Below, in pieces: positions 17,316 through 27,662 of a stretch of 64,000 nt of DNA. This DNA is from Chlamydiae bacterium RIFCSPLOWO2_12_FULL_45_20. GTDB lineage: Bacteria > Chlamydiota > Chlamydiia > Chlamydiales > SM23-39. Position numbers and translations under genes: made by a program. The stretch is taken from the NCBI GenBank assembly GCA_001796285.1, contig MGMD01000008.1:24548-88547 (forward strand), written 5' to 3'. The first letter of the stretch is position 1. Each line of letters starts with the position of its first letter. The notes under the pieces were generated by a model. It was not told where the DNA came from and searched no databases. It saw nothing but the letters and a program-made list of their open reading frames with translations.

Positions 17316-19465
17316 AAGTGCTTCTCGATCAAAATCTCTCTTCCCCTCTCGACTACAGCGCCCCTGAGCACGCCGAGGTGGGCATGAGAGTGCTTGTTCC
17401 TCTCAAATCCACGTTAAAAAAAGGCACCATTACCAAGGTCAAAGATTCGACTAGCTGTAAAAATGTGAAAGCTATCCACCAGCTCCTTTCCGTGCAGTCT
17501 GAACTTTCCAACGAGCAGTGGGCACTCGCCAAGTGGATGGCAGCCTACTATTGCGCTCCTCTACAGCGCGTGCTCAAATGCTTTATTCCCGTCAACATCC
17601 GAAAAGCGGTTCAGCCAAAAAAACAAGTCTTTCTCACCCTCAACCAAACCCACGATGAAACGATCCAACTCATCCAATCGCTTCGCACAAAATCTCCCAA
17701 GCAAGCAGAAGCCTTAGAAGAGATCCTCACTGCCCCAAAAGGCTTGTTTCTAGCCAACCTTAACGTCTCAAAAAGCGCCGTCTCCTCCTTGATTGAAAAA
17801 AAATATCTCAAAGCAAAATCCCTCTCCCCATCGAAGGAAGCCCTCGAGGAATACTTTCCCTCCCTTCCCAAAAAACTCAACCATGAACAGACGGTTTGTT
17901 TGGAAGCGATCCAAAAAAGCATCCAAGAGAGAACCTTCTCTTGCCATCTTATTTTCGGTGTGACAGGAAGCGGTAAAACAGAAGTGTACATGCAGGCTAT
18001 CCAAAAAGCCTTGGATCAGAATCAATCAGCTATCATGCTCGTTCCAGAAATTTCCCTCACTTCCCAGACAATCGAGCGGTTTAAAGCCCGATTCTCTGAA
18101 AAAATTGCGATCCTGCACCACCAACGCTCTTTAGGGGAAAGGACCCAGGCCTGGGAGGATGTACGACAAGGCTCATCAAAACTGGTCATCGGCGCCCGTT
18201 CCGCTCTTTTTGCTCCCGCTCAAAACCTCGGCCTCATCATTATCGATGAAGAACATGATAGCTCCTATAAGCAAAGCGACGAGATCCCCTGTTATCATGC
18301 AAGAGATACCGCCGTAATGCGGAGCTTTTTAGAACGGTGCACCATCCTTCTAGGAAGTGCTACTCCGTCTATAGAATCGCGCTATAATGCCCAGATTGGA
18401 AAATACCGCCTCCACACCCTGAGTGCTCGAGCTACCTCTGCCCCCATGCCAACCATTCACATTGTCGACATGTTCCAAACCATGGAAAGAGCGGAACGCT
18501 TTACCCACTTCTCCGATGAACTCGCGAGCAAACTCAAAAACCGGCTAGAAAAAGGAGAACAGTCCCTCCTCTTCTTAAACAAGCGAGGTTACCATAGGAT
18601 GCAGCTATGCGCGAGCTGTCAGCGCGCCGTTAAGTGCAGCCATTGCGATCTCGCGCTCACCTTTCACAAGCAATCTAACTGTTTGCAATGCCATCTTTGT
18701 AACTACAGACAGTCCATACCCAGGACATGTCCTCATTGCGGGTCCGATCATACGATGCAGTTCCGTGGATTTGGGACAGAACATGTCGAAAAGGCACTCC
18801 ATGCGCTTTTTCCAGACATTCGCACGCTTCGCATGGACCGCGATACCATCACGAAAAAACATAGCCACGAAGACATTTTCAAGCAATTTCGGGCGCATAA
18901 AGCAGATGTCCTTATCGGCACGCAGATGATCGCCAAAGGCTTTCATTTCCCTTCAGTGACGCTCGTTGGCATCCTCCATCCCGATGCAACCCTCCACATC
19001 CCCGATTTCCGCTCTTCCGAAACCGTCTTTCAGCTCCTCATACAGGTCTCCGGAAGAGCGGGGAGGGCAGAACTACCTGGGGAAGTCATCATCCAAACAT
19101 ACTTGCCTGATCATCCCGTCCTAAATATGGCCAAAAAACAAGATTACAACGCCTTCTTCGCTTCAGAAATTGAGGAAAGAAAAACCTTCTGTTATCCCCC
19201 TTTTTGTCACCTCATCAAACTCCAATGTTCCGATCGAGAGGAAAATACAGCCAAAGCCAAAACTGAAAAAATCCATGCCTTCTTACAGAACCAGATACAG
19301 CCGCCTAATGAGCTTCTTCCCGTCATGCCGGCAGGACACGTGAAAGTCAAAGATCTTTATCGGTATCAATTCTTCATCAAAGTGCTGAAAAGAAGCCTCC
19401 TCCTCCCGCTTCTTCAGACGATCGAGGGGGCAAAAATCGACGTCGATCCACTGTCCACTTTGTAG
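17300..19465 (+). CDS. priA: Primosomal replication-restart helicase PriA
   Basis: DNA helicase that reloads the replisome at stalled forks. Seen in order: 3'-DNA-binding domain (MPTFVEVLLDQ onward), Walker A FGVTGSGKTEVYM, Walker B LIIIDEEHDSSYKQ, the motif LLGSATPSIESRY, then the eight-cysteine zinc-binding region CASCQRAVKCSHCDLALTF to TCPHCGSDH, and the helicase motifs IGTQMIAKGFHFP and VSGRAGRAELPG. About 721 residues from the ATG at 17300, which matches the conserved N-terminus better than the ATG at 17279. The final 89 bp overlap the 3' end of aroDE on the other strand. Confidence 0.96.
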   Translation: MPTFVEVLLDQNLSSPLDYSAPEHAEVGMRVLVPLKSTLKKGTITKVKDSTSCKNVKAIHQLLSVQSELSNEQWALAKWMAAYYCAPLQRVLKCFIPVNIRKAVQPKKQVFLTLNQTHDETIQLIQSLRTKSPKQAEALEEILTAPKGLFLANLNVSKSAVSSLIEKKYLKAKSLSPSKEALEEYFPSLPKKLNHEQTVCLEAIQKSIQERTFSCHLIFGVTGSGKTEVYMQAIQKALDQNQSAIMLVPEISLTSQTIERFKARFSEKIAILHHQRSLGERTQAWEDVRQGSSKLVIGARSALFAPAQNLGLIIIDEEHDSSYKQSDEIPCYHARDTAVMRSFLERCTILLGSATPSIESRYNAQIGKYRLHTLSARATSAPMPTIHIVDMFQTMERAERFTHFSDELASKLKNRLEKGEQSLLFLNKRGYHRMQLCASCQRAVKCSHCDLALTFHKQSNCLQCHLCNYRQSIPRTCPHCGSDHTMQFRGFGTEHVEKALHALFPDIRTLRMDRDTITKKHSHEDIFKQFRAHKADVLIGTQMIAKGFHFPSVTLVGILHPDATLHIPDFRSSETVFQLLIQVSGRAGRAELPGEVIIQTYLPDHPVLNMAKKQDYNAFFASEIEERKTFCYPPFCHLIKLQCSDREENTAKAKTEKIHAFLQNQIQPPNELLPVMPAGHVKVKDLYRYQFFIKVLKRSLLLPLLQTIEGAKIDVDPLSTL

Positions 19466-20795
19466 ATCTCCAAAGTTCTTGCTGCAAGAACGCTTGCTCC
19501 CTAAACATTTCCTGGCCCGTGATACACACACACCCCGATTCTTGGGCTTTGATTAAAAGCGGGGTTAATGGGGGGTCATACACCACATCCATAACGATTT
19601 TTTTAGCTAAAAGATTAGGAACATGAGCTGATTTAGGTGGGATGGTATTGATGAGGATATCATAAGGGTGCATTCCCAGTTCTTCTAAGGAATAGCCCGA
19701 TGCACCAAATTCCTGAGCTAGCGTTTTGGACCGTTCGGGAGTGCGATTAAAAATCAATACTTCGGCGCCCCTTTGCTTGGCCTCATAACAAATCGCCCGC
19801 GCCGTCCCGCCAGCTCCCAAAATAGCGATTTTTTTTCCTTGGACAGTAGTGTGTTTCTCAATGGCATTCAAAGCACCTGGAGCGTCTGTGTTAGTTCCCA
19901 GTGACTTCTTGTTAGAAAAAATAACTGTGTTAATCGCTCCTATTCTCCTCGCCATCGGACTCAACTCATCCATGACTGAATACACGAGTTCTTTAAGGGG
20001 GATCGTAACGCTGAGTCCTCCAAAAGGAAGATGGTCCACCAGTGCAAAAAATTTTCGAACAAAATCTGGGCTAAGACGCATCTTTACGTAGACTGCATTA
20101 TGTTGAAAACGGGGATTGTGAAACAGATGGCCCGGGCTTTTTTCTATCGGATCCCCGATGAGAGCGTAAATCTGCGTGTCTTGATTTAATTTGCGGTAGT
20201 GAAAGACTTCATGAAGAGTCTTTAAGCTATAACGGTGCAGATTTCCCTCTTCTTGAAGACCCGCATAGTCCAACACATTCCCCACAACTGGGCCTAGCAC
20301 ACGAGAGGGTTGACCATATTCTCCCATGGAAATGGCGGACAGCGGAACTTTTGCATTTTTCGCAAAAATAAGTAAGCGAAGAAGATCAATGGTATTTTGC
20401 GCTGTCACTGCTATTTTATAGATGGAAAAATGGGGATTTTTCATCGATTCCAAAAGCGCCCCCAGATCTTCTGGAGTTTTTTCAAAATCGTGGTAAGACC
20501 CGATGAGTTTTATATTGGGGAACTTTACGGCTATCGAAGCGATAAATGCAGGGTTGGTATCTGCTTCAATGTCCAGATATTCTGGTTGAAGCTCCAAGTA
20601 TTTTGCAATTTGCAAAAGCCTCTCGTCCTCAGAAATAGCGCGGACGCCACCCTGCTCTTTCTTGCGGTAGGTAAAAATACAGGGGAAATCTGGCTTTTGG
20701 ATAATAGCGAAACAATCAAGACGAAGCTCGACCACATCACAAAGGGGTTTTACTTCATCGATCTCAGATGGATTCGTGACACTCGCGACAAGCAT
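19377..20795 (-). CDS. aroDE: Bifunctional 3-dehydroquinate dehydratase / shikimate dehydrogenase (AroD-AroE fusion)
   Basis: Catalyses two successive shikimate-pathway steps. N-terminal type I dehydroquinase (residues 1-200): VVELRLDCF, the His in LIGSYHDF and the Schiff-base Lys in SIYKIAVTAQ. C-terminal AroE (about 205-455): IGDPIEKSPGHLFHN, catalytic Lys in LSVTIPLKE, NTDAPG, and the NADP loop ILGAGGTARAI. The same fusion is known in Chlamydia. It is the last gene of the trp operon and overlaps the DAHP synthase gene by 32 bp. The last ~30 residues (TVDRRRFLPPRSSEEAGGGG and beyond) are read through the antisense of priA and look like an unstructured extension. Confidence 0.95.
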   Translation of the reverse strand: MLVASVTNPSEIDEVKPLCDVVELRLDCFAIIQKPDFPCIFTYRKKEQGGVRAISEDERLLQIAKYLELQPEYLDIEADTNPAFIASIAVKFPNIKLIGSYHDFEKTPEDLGALLESMKNPHFSIYKIAVTAQNTIDLLRLLIFAKNAKVPLSAISMGEYGQPSRVLGPVVGNVLDYAGLQEEGNLHRYSLKTLHEVFHYRKLNQDTQIYALIGDPIEKSPGHLFHNPRFQHNAVYVKMRLSPDFVRKFFALVDHLPFGGLSVTIPLKELVYSVMDELSPMARRIGAINTVIFSNKKSLGTNTDAPGALNAIEKHTTVQGKKIAILGAGGTARAICYEAKQRGAEVLIFNRTPERSKTLAQEFGASGYSLEELGMHPYDILINTIPPKSAHVPNLLAKKIVMDVVYDPPLTPLLIKAQESGCVCITGQEMFREQAFLQQELWRSTKWTVDRRRFLPPRSSEEAGGGGFFSAL

Positions 20796-21768
20796 TTGCT
20801 ACCAACTGTAACTCTTTAACCATTTTTTTAAAACTGTTTGGGGAAATCGTTTGTGCTGCATCTGTAAGTGCTTGATCGGGATTGGGGTGCATTTCCACCA
20901 TTACTCCATCGGCACCTGCGGCAATCGCGGCTCTTGCCATGGGGAGCACCATCGACCGCTTCCCCGTGCCATGTGATGGATCGACGAGGACAGGAAGGTG
21001 CGTCAGTTCTTTTAAAGCGGGAACTGCATTGAGGTCTAATGTATTTCTCGTGTGCGTTTCAAAGGTACGGATGCCACGCTCACAGAGAATAACGTTCGGA
21101 TTACCAGCAGAAATGATATATTCTGCCGCAAGAAGAAGATCTTGATAACTCGCAGCAAAACCCCGCTTTAAAAGAATGGGATTTTTGACGCTGCCCAGCG
21201 CTTTTAAAAGAGTAAAGTTGTGCATATTGCGCGCGCCGATCTGGAGAATATCGACATACGCAGATACCAAGCCAATTTGCGAGGCATCCATCACCTCTGA
21301 TACCGTAATGAGATGGTACTTGTCTCCCATTTCTTTTAAAATTTTCAACCCTTCCTCTTCCATGCCCTGAAATTCATAAGGAGAAGTCCTCGGCTTAAAG
21401 GCGCCTCCTCGAAGAGCCGCTGCCCCATTTTCTTGAACCACTCGGGCGCATTCTTCCATTTGTTCTTTCGATTCAATGGAGCAAGGACCGCCTATGATAA
21501 AAAGTTCTCCGCTGCCAATCGTCCTGCCCTTGATGTGAATCACTGTCTTTTCCTGAACTGCCTTGGATACGAGTTTGAACTTTTCCCTAGTCTCTAACAC
21601 ATCGGCCACTTCTGGCAGTTCTTTAAAAAGCTCGGGTTTTACCGTATCATCCACTCCCTTGACAATACTCAAACGGGACTCCTGAGAACGAACCACCAGA
21701 AAACCCATTCTTTCTAAGCGTTGAATAAAGGCAAAGGCGTCTACATTGGGTTTCAGCGAGATAATCAT
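20764..21768 (-). CDS. aroF: 3-deoxy-7-phosphoheptulonate (DAHP) synthase, type I-beta
   Basis: First step of the shikimate pathway, joining PEP and erythrose 4-phosphate. The 334-residue protein has an N-terminal ferredoxin-like regulatory domain (residues 1-70) and a TIM-barrel with [44 protein letters not shown] and [11 protein letters not shown], all typical of the I-beta class. It starts inside the trpA stop region (4-bp overlap) and overlaps aroDE. Placing this entry enzyme inside the trp operon suggests TrpR control of flux into aromatic synthesis. The symbol aroF is chosen by class; other names are used for this type. Confidence 0.94.
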   Translation of the reverse strand: MIISLKPNVDAFAFIQRLERMGFLVVRSQESRLSIVKGVDDTVKPELFKELPEVADVLETREKFKLVSKAVQEKTVIHIKGRTIGSGELFIIGGPCSIESKEQMEECARVVQENGAAALRGGAFKPRTSPYEFQGMEEEGLKILKEMGDKYHLITVSEVMDASQIGLVSAYVDILQIGARNMHNFTLLKALGSVKNPILLKRGFAASYQDLLLAAEYIISAGNPNVILCERGIRTFETHTRNTLDLNAVPALKELTHLPVLVDPSHGTGKRSMVLPMARAAIAAGADGVMVEMHPNPDQALTDAAQTISPNSFKKMVKELQLVANACRECHESI

Positions 21769-22463
21769 TGCATTTTTTTCCCTTGAACAAAATGGGAGCC
21801 CACTACGAAACCATCAGCCACTCTAAGAATCTCTCTGGCCATTTCTCTTGAGCTAATCCCAAATCCCACCGCAACTGGTAGGTCTGTTCGTTGTTTGATT
21901 GTTTTGATTTTTATAGCTAAATCTTCAGGCAGTCCCTCTCGAGGACCCGTTGTTCCTTTTTGACAAGCATAGTAAAGAAACCCTTTTGCCATTTTTGCAA
22001 TGTGCTCTACGCGAGATGGCGGGGTGGATGGAGAAATAACAAAAATCGGATCTAAATCATTTTTCATGCATTCCATGCGGTACAAAGAGGCCTCTTCAAT
22101 AGGGAGATCGATCACCAAAATCCCATCTGCACCAGCGGCTTTGGCTTTATGTAAAAAAATGGGAAAATCTTTTTGGATCGGATTGAAATAAGTAAAAAGA
22201 ACAATCGCCACATCGGACCGGTTCCGGATTTCTCGAACCATTTCTAGCACATCTTCGGGCGTTATGTTCCTAGCTAACGCCTCTTCCATCGCCTTTTGAA
22301 TAATAGGGCCATCTGCCACGGGATCAGAAAAAGGGATTCCCACTTCTAAAATATTGACACCCTGATCCAGAAGAGCCAAAAAATCGCTTGCCGTTGCAGC
22401 GCCTGCTGTCAAATAACCAATGAACGCGGAAGTATTATGGAAGGCTTTGGATATACGCGACAT
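21765..22463 (-). CDS. trpA: Tryptophan synthase alpha subunit
   Basis: Cleaves indole-3-glycerol phosphate to give indole to the beta subunit. The catalytic Glu and Asp are both in [16 protein letters not shown]. The phosphate-binding end is seen as [10 protein letters not shown] and GFVVGSHFV. At 232 residues it is a little shorter than the usual 255-268, with a trimmed C-terminus. Its start overlaps the trpFB gene by 29 bp, which implies coupled translation and an equal subunit ratio. Confidence 0.95.
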   Translation of the reverse strand: MSRISKAFHNTSAFIGYLTAGAATASDFLALLDQGVNILEVGIPFSDPVADGPIIQKAMEEALARNITPEDVLEMVREIRNRSDVAIVLFTYFNPIQKDFPIFLHKAKAAGADGILVIDLPIEEASLYRMECMKNDLDPIFVISPSTPPSRVEHIAKMAKGFLYYACQKGTTGPREGLPEDLAIKIKTIKQRTDLPVAVGFGISSREMAREILRVADGFVVGSHFVQGKKMQ

Positions 22464-24081
22464 CTTTATCCCCCCTTCCTGAAAGATTGATTAATACAGC
22501 CATATCTTTAGGCAATCTCGGCGCAACGCGCATGAAAAATCCCAAAGCGTGGGAAGATTCTAAAGCAGGAATAATCCCCTCTGTTTTAGCCAGGAGCCGA
22601 AATGCCTCTAGTGCTTCTTCGTCAGAGCAAATGTCATAACGGACTCTTTTTTTCTCAAAAAGTTCTGCGTGTTTTGGCCCCACTCCCGGGTAATCAAGCC
22701 CTGCAGAAATCGAGTGTGTCTCTTGGATCTGCCCATGCTCATCTTGAAGAAGGTAGGAGTACGCTCCATGCAATACGCCTGGGCTTCCATTCGCAAAACG
22801 GGCAGCGCCTTTTGCCTCCACCCCAATGAGCTCAACATCCGTGTCCAAATAAGCGCTAAATAAGCCAATCGCATTAGAGCCTCCGCCAACACAAGCGATA
22901 CAAAGATCGGGATCTTTACCAATCCGCTCTCTCATTTGCTCTTTCGCCTCCAGGCCGATCATTTTTTGAAACTCTGCAACCATCATGGGAAAGGGGTGAG
23001 GTCCCAAGGCAGAGCCCAGACAGTAATGCGTACTTTCATAGCTTTTTGCCCAGTCACGAAGCGCTGCATTCACTGCATCTTTTAAGGTTCGAGATCCTGC
23101 GTTTACCGCAATGATTTTCGCTCCTAGTAGTTCCATTTTACACACGTTAGGGGCTTGCCTTTGGATATCGACCTCTCCCATGTAAATCTCACATTCAAGC
23201 CCCATAAGGGCTGCTGCTGTAGCAGTAGCCAGGCCATGCTGGCCAGCTCCTGTCTCCGCAATCACCCGTTTCTTTCCCATTTTTTTAGCAAGAAGACACT
23301 GTCCGAGAGCGTTATTGATTTTATGCGCACCTGTGTGAAGTAAATCTTCCCTTTTTAAAAAGATCCTAGGCCCATTGATTGCCTTGCTAAAATTAGTCAC
23401 CTCCGTAATAGGAGTGGGTCTTCCCGCATAGTGCCTTAAAAGGGAAAAAAACTCTTCGTCCAGTGGGATCTGATAAAAAGCCCTTTCCAGTTCTTTCAGA
23501 GGTTCTATGAGAAGCTCGGGCACATATCTTCCCCCAAACGGACCGAATCTTCCCATTCTTGCATGCTGAATAAAAGCGCGGATCGCTCCCGAGTCTCGAA
23601 CCCCCCTAGAAGCGTCTACACCTGTTGGACAATAACGCTCAATAGCCGCTTGTACGTTGCTAGCATCAAGCCCCCCCGCCACAAAAAAACGAAACTCCTG
23701 CGGATCTTGACTCAGCTTTTCAAACAGGAGATAATCCCGTTTCGGGTCGAGTGATGGGGGAAGCGGCTTTCCATCAACCACATAGATCTTGGCAACCGAC
23801 AGTTTGTCCACAAAGCTTCTCGGCCTATCTCCATGAAGCTGCACGAGATTTAACGAAAGGGCATCGATAATCTCTTGCATTTCACTGAAATTTTCATCGG
23901 CAAATACAGCGACAGGCTCCGCGCCTAAGGCGCGAACGGTTTTTACAATCCCTCGGGCTGTTTCTAGGTCGATCGCTCGTGAAGAGACTTTTGAAAAAAG
24001 AAGACCTATAAACTGCGCCCCCTCTTGTACCGCATAAGCTGCCATCTCAGCGTCCATTACACCACAGATTTTAACGAGCAT
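22435..24081 (-). CDS. trpFB: Fused phosphoribosylanthranilate isomerase-tryptophan synthase beta (TrpF-TrpB)
   Basis: A 548-residue fusion. Residues 1-175 are a compact TrpF: it opens with [14 protein letters not shown], carrying the catalytic Cys, and has [13 protein letters not shown], but the usual LLD-plus-GGTG loop bearing the general acid Asp is replaced by [14 protein letters not shown]. Residues 176-548 are a normal Trp[17 protein letters not shown], the PLP Lys in [27 protein letters not shown] and GGGSNAIG. The join has almost no linker. The frame is continuous, so this is a real gene, not a sequencing artefact unless a stop was lost. Both start and stop overlap neighbouring genes (25 and 29 bp). 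Confidence 0.93.
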   Translation of the reverse strand: MLVKICGVMDAEMAAYAVQEGAQFIGLLFSKVSSRAIDLETARGIVKTVRALGAEPVAVFADENFSEMQEIIDALSLNLVQLHGDRPRSFVDKLSVAKIYVVDGKPLPPSLDPKRDYLLFEKLSQDPQEFRFFVAGGLDASNVQAAIERYCPTGVDASRGVRDSGAIRAFIQHARMGRFGPFGGRYVPELLIEPLKELERAFYQIPLDEEFFSLLRHYAGRPTPITEVTNFSKAINGPRIFLKREDLLHTGAHKINNALGQCLLAKKMGKKRVIAETGAGQHGLATATAAALMGLECEIYMGEVDIQRQAPNVCKMELLGAKIIAVNAGSRTLKDAVNAALRDWAKSYESTHYCLGSALGPHPFPMMVAEFQKMIGLEAKEQMRERIGKDPDLCIACVGGGSNAIGLFSAYLDTDVELIGVEAKGAARFANGSPGVLHGAYSYLLQDEHGQIQETHSISAGLDYPGVGPKHAELFEKKRVRYDICSDEEALEAFRLLAKTEGIIPALESSHALGFFMRVAPRLPKDMAVLINLSGRGDKDVAYIQSLP

Positions 24082-25580
24082 AACACCTCAGCAAGTTGCG
24101 GATTTTTCGTAAGAGCTTCGCCGACTAAGACCGCATCAAACCCCATATCAAACATCTTTTGTGCATCCTCTTTTGTCTTCACCCCTGACTCTGCAATTTT
24201 GACAATCGAATCGGGGATCTTTTGAATCAGGGCGTACACCTCGGGGTGCATCGTAAAATCTTTTAAATTCCTCTGATTCACGCCAATGATCTTTGCTTTG
24301 GCTTCAAGGGCGATCACGAGTTCCTCTTCATTATGGATCTCAACGATCGCCTCATACCCCATCTTTTCAGCTGCTTGAAGCATCTCAGCCGTCCTTGTCC
24401 CTAGAAAAGCGACAATAAGAAGGATGAGTTCTGAGGTTCCTTCCTTTAGTTGTTCTTCTTTTACGATGAAATCTTTGCGTAAAACAGGGATGGAAACGGC
24501 CTCTTTGACGCGCCTTAAATCCTCTAAAGAGCCTTCAAAACGTTCTGAGGTTAAGACAGAAACCACTGCCGCTCCTGCCGCCTCGTAGTCTTTCGCCCTT
24601 TTGGCGACGTCTGGGATTTCTCCAATCTTGCCTTTTGACGGGGAGGTACGCTTGATCTCTGCAATCACCCCCTTTTGAAACATCGCCTTTCTCTTGGCAA
24701 TCTGGATGCCTTCTTGAATGGTTGAGACGGTTCCGTAAAGAAAGAGGGCAACTCCCACATTGAGCACAATGGTATCTAAAAGCTCTGGGGTAGGGTTTCG
24801 AATGAGTTGTGCATTGGTGAGGGCATCTTTCCCTAGAAGATCTTGAAGAGTGCACGCCTTGAAGCCTAACTCTTGAGGGTTGATCGTCAAAGGTTCAATT
24901 CCGTTACTGGTCACCAAAAGCGCCTCTGTCGGACCAATACAGCTCAGCTCATCAATCCCATGTCCTGAAAAGACCAGCGATTTCTTAGTGCCCAGTTTAA
25001 ACAGCACTTCAGCGATGACAGGCACGAGCTCTTTTTGATAGACGCCGAGAAGTAGGTGATCGGTACCGGCAGGATTCAATAGCGGCCCGATCACATTAAA
25101 CACGGTAGGGGTTTTGAGAGCTTGTCTAACCTTTTTGACCTCTTTAAGCTTGGGGTGATAATCGGGGGCAAAACAGAAGGCAAAGTTATGTTTCATCTCG
25201 CTTCGGTGAATATCCATTCCCAGGGCTTCTAGCACATCGGCTGAGCCGCATCTCGATGAAATGGCGCGGTTGCCATGTTTCACCACTTGAGCGCCGCACT
25301 TGGCTGCTAAAAGAGCGCTTGCTGTGGAGAGGTTAACGGTTCCTACCTGATCGCCGCCCGTGCCAACAATATCGAGGACATGACCTTCGACAAGAAAAGG
25401 CTTCATTTGCGCGCGCATGGCCCGGACAATTCCTAAAATTTCCTCGACCGTTTCCCCTTTTGCCTTTAAGAGCATAAGAAAACCCGCTAGTTTGACGGGA
25501 TCATCCATGATCTGAATCAGCTCATGAAACACTGCATCGCTTGAAAGAGATTGGCCATTCACAAGAGCATTCATTGACAC
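24057..25580 (-). CDS. trpDC: Fused anthranilate phosphoribosyltransferase-indoleglycerol phosphate synthase (TrpD-TrpC)
   Basis: A 507-residue fusion for steps 2 and 4 of the tryptophan branch. TrpD (residues 1-325): [31 protein letters not shown] and [10 protein letters not shown] bind PRPP and anthranilate. TrpC (about 330-507) begins abruptly at [17 protein letters not shown] and keeps [35 protein letters not shown] and IAESGVKT. The TrpC half is about 180 residues, against the usual 255, having lost its N-terminal helical extension; catalytic Lys and Glu positions remain. It overlaps trpG by 10 bp and trpFB by 25 bp. Confidence 0.94.
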   Translation of the reverse strand: MSMNALVNGQSLSSDAVFHELIQIMDDPVKLAGFLMLLKAKGETVEEILGIVRAMRAQMKPFLVEGHVLDIVGTGGDQVGTVNLSTASALLAAKCGAQVVKHGNRAISSRCGSADVLEALGMDIHRSEMKHNFAFCFAPDYHPKLKEVKKVRQALKTPTVFNVIGPLLNPAGTDHLLLGVYQKELVPVIAEVLFKLGTKKSLVFSGHGIDELSCIGPTEALLVTSNGIEPLTINPQELGFKACTLQDLLGKDALTNAQLIRNPTPELLDTIVLNVGVALFLYGTVSTIQEGIQIAKRKAMFQKGVIAEIKRTSPSKGKIGEIPDVAKRAKDYEAAGAAVVSVLTSERFEGSLEDLRRVKEAVSIPVLRKDFIVKEEQLKEGTSELILLIVAFLGTRTAEMLQAAEKMGYEAIVEIHNEEELVIALEAKAKIIGVNQRNLKDFTMHPEVYALIQKIPDSIVKIAESGVKTKEDAQKMFDMGFDAVLVGEALTKNPQLAEVLCSLKSVV

Positions 25581-26134
25581 ATCCTGAAAAAATTGTGCAT
25601 TAACTGTTTGCCCTCAGGGGTGAGAATGGATTCTGGATGAAATTGCACACCAAAAATGGGCAGTGTTTTATGTCTCATCCCCATGATGATTTGGTTTGTG
25701 GTTTCCGCATTCATCACAAAATCTTTGGGCAGTTTTGTCACCACAAGAGAGTGGTAGCGACCTACGGTAAAGGGAAGAGAAACCCCCTCAAATAGATCCT
25801 TTCTCGAATGAAAAACTAAGCTTTCTTTACCGTGGAAAATTTCAGGAGCACGCTCCACTTGCCCTCCGAAAGCTATCGCCATCGCCTGATGGCCAAGACA
25901 CACCCCCAAAAGAGGTACCTTCCCAGCAAACTCTCGAATCACTGCAAGAGTCACTCCCGATTCTTCAGGCCGTCCAGGCCCCGGGGAAAAGATAATCCCT
26001 TGGGGCGCTAACTCCTTGATTTCATCCAGCGTCAGCTCATCATTTTTGATCACTTTGACTGCAGGATCTAGGGCTGAAAATCCCTGATACAGGTTGTACG
26101 TAAAACTGTCGTAATTATCGATAATTAAAAGCAT
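25571..26134 (-). CDS. trpG: Anthranilate synthase glutamine amidotransferase subunit
   Basis: Supplies ammonia from glutamine to TrpE. Class I amidotransferase triad: Cys in LLGVCLGHQAMA, His and Glu in FGVQFHPES. The IDNYDSFTYNLYQ start and SPGPGRPEESG loop are typical. 187 residues is normal. In some bacteria the same protein serves PabA as well. The gene overlaps both trpE and trpDC by 10 bp. Confidence 0.95.
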   Translation of the reverse strand: MLLIIDNYDSFTYNLYQGFSALDPAVKVIKNDELTLDEIKELAPQGIIFSPGPGRPEESGVTLAVIREFAGKVPLLGVCLGHQAMAIAFGGQVERAPEIFHGKESLVFHSRKDLFEGVSLPFTVGRYHSLVVTKLPKDFVMNAETTNQIIMGMRHKTLPIFGVQFHPESILTPEGKQLMHNFFRMCQ

Positions 26135-27348
26135 GTAGCAACCTTCAGTAGGGTGGAGGCTTTATTCCGCGTTTCTTCTGCCTCTTTTTGAGGATTGGAA
26201 TCGAGGACAATCCCGGCCCCTGCCTGCACCGTCATCATGCCCCCTTGGATCACCGCTGTTCGAATGACGATACAACTCGCAAGATCCCCCTTACGGGTGA
26301 GAGCGAGAATCGCACCTCCATAGAGGCCTCGTTTCTTTTTTTCCATGTTGAAAAGCAGTTCCTGGGCCCTTTTTTTAGGCGCGCCGCTTAATGTTCCCGC
26401 AGGAAAAGCCGCCTGAAAAGCATCGAGCCTATCAAACTGGGGATCGAGCTTCCCGACTACTTTTGAAACAAGATGCGTAACCGATGGGAATTTGACCGCT
26501 TTTTTAAACTCTGTTACCTGGACACTACCTGGAAGAGAGACAGCCCCTATATCATTTCTTGCAAGATCGACGAGCATCACATGCTCCATCGTTTCTTTAG
26601 GATCTTTCAATAGCGCTTCTATCGACTCGCCATTTTTACAAGTTCCTGCAATGGGAGCCGCCTCGATCCTATCGCCTTCTACGGAAATCACCTTCTCTGG
26701 AGAGGCCCCAATTACCGCCCTATCCTCAAGATCAAAAAAGAAAAGATAGGGAGCCGGCACTTTCATTCGAACGGCTCGATACAACTGGAAAGGATCTCCA
26801 TCCATCTTCGCTTGAAACTTTCGAGAAAGAACCACTTGATACACATCCCCCCTTCTCATAAACTCTTTTGCCCCCTCAACCATCTGACAATACTCTTCAT
26901 CCGATACATCCTCTTCAATGGAGCCAAAAGATAACTGGATATCTGGGAGAAGAAGCGGCCGGTTGAGCTTATGAAATAAACGCTCCACCTCTTCCTCTCT
27001 CCCAATGGTTGCAAGAAAGGCTTTGCCAAGCTCATGGTCGAAAATGACAGAAGAACGATAGATTTGGAAAAAATATTCTTTCTCGAAAGTGACAAAACCG
27101 ATGGGAGCTCCTGTGTAAAGCGCGGATGGGTGATCGATCTCGACGGGAAAGTCTTCCATCATCGTTCGCAACGCTTCCGGATAATTGCCCACCCCTTCAA
27201 TTTTGGCCATGGGATCAATCCCCACAAACGAAAAGCGGCCAGATCCTGGAGCGGACTCCAAAATGCAGGAGCCTTTTGTCGCCAAAGCATAGTAAGCTGT
27301 AATAGGCGTGAATTGATCGAATGGGATCTCTTTGAAGTAAACTTTCAT
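26125..27348 (-). CDS. trpE: Anthranilate synthase component I
   Basis: Converts chorismate and ammonia to anthranilate. The chorismate-binding core is clear: PAPYLFFFDLED, IGASPEKVIS, AAPIAGTCKNG, HVMLVDLARNDIG and FPAGTLSGAPKKRA. The N-terminal regulatory segment ILESAPGSGRFSF resembles the LLES motif that binds tryptophan for feedback inhibition. At 407 residues it is much shorter than the usual 450-520, the N-terminal domain being reduced. It follows trpR by 7 bp. PabB is the main alternative, but the trp context settles the call. Confidence 0.94.
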   Translation of the reverse strand: MKVYFKEIPFDQFTPITAYYALATKGSCILESAPGSGRFSFVGIDPMAKIEGVGNYPEALRTMMEDFPVEIDHPSALYTGAPIGFVTFEKEYFFQIYRSSVIFDHELGKAFLATIGREEEVERLFHKLNRPLLLPDIQLSFGSIEEDVSDEEYCQMVEGAKEFMRRGDVYQVVLSRKFQAKMDGDPFQLYRAVRMKVPAPYLFFFDLEDRAVIGASPEKVISVEGDRIEAAPIAGTCKNGESIEALLKDPKETMEHVMLVDLARNDIGAVSLPGSVQVTEFKKAVKFPSVTHLVSKVVGKLDPQFDRLDAFQAAFPAGTLSGAPKKRAQELLFNMEKKKRGLYGGAILALTRKGDLASCIVIRTAVIQGGMMTVQAGAGIVLDSNPQKEAEETRNKASTLLKVATCF

Positions 27349-27355
27349 CCATCTC

Positions 27356-27640
27356 CTATTTCAGGAGAGATTCCAATCTGCCCCTGAGATTTTGCTCTAA
27401 TATTTTTAAGAAGTTCGACCCCCGAGTAATTTTAGCAATGCTTACTTTGAGATCATTAGCCATCTGCCGTTGGGTTTTTTCCCCCCGAAGAAGTTCTTGG
27501 ACAATCCTAAAGCGATCCCTGATCGCGTCCCTTTCTTCGGGAGTCAAAAAGAGCCAAAAGAGCTCATCCAGCTCTTTGAGATCTTGGGCCTGTTGACATA
27601 GGCCCAAAAAGCCCCGCCAACCCTCTTCCTTGGATTCCAT
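27356..27640 (-). CDS. trpR: Trp operon repressor TrpR
   Basis: A 94-residue tryptophan-responsive DNA-binding protein. LFWLFLTPEERDAIRDRFRIVQ followed by LLRGEKTQRQMANDLKVSIAKITRGSN is the conserved TrpR helix-turn-helix and tryptophan-binding core. It is the first gene of the operon and lies 23 bp from an inverted repeat that overlaps the promoter, so it should repress itself and all downstream trp and aro genes. A GAGGA Shine-Dalgarno sits 6 bases before the ATG at 27640. Confidence 0.95.
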   Translation of the reverse strand: MESKEEGWRGFLGLCQQAQDLKELDELFWLFLTPEERDAIRDRFRIVQELLRGEKTQRQMANDLKVSIAKITRGSNFLKILEQNLRGRLESLLK

Positions 27641-27662
27641 TCCATATCCTCGTCTTCATATA

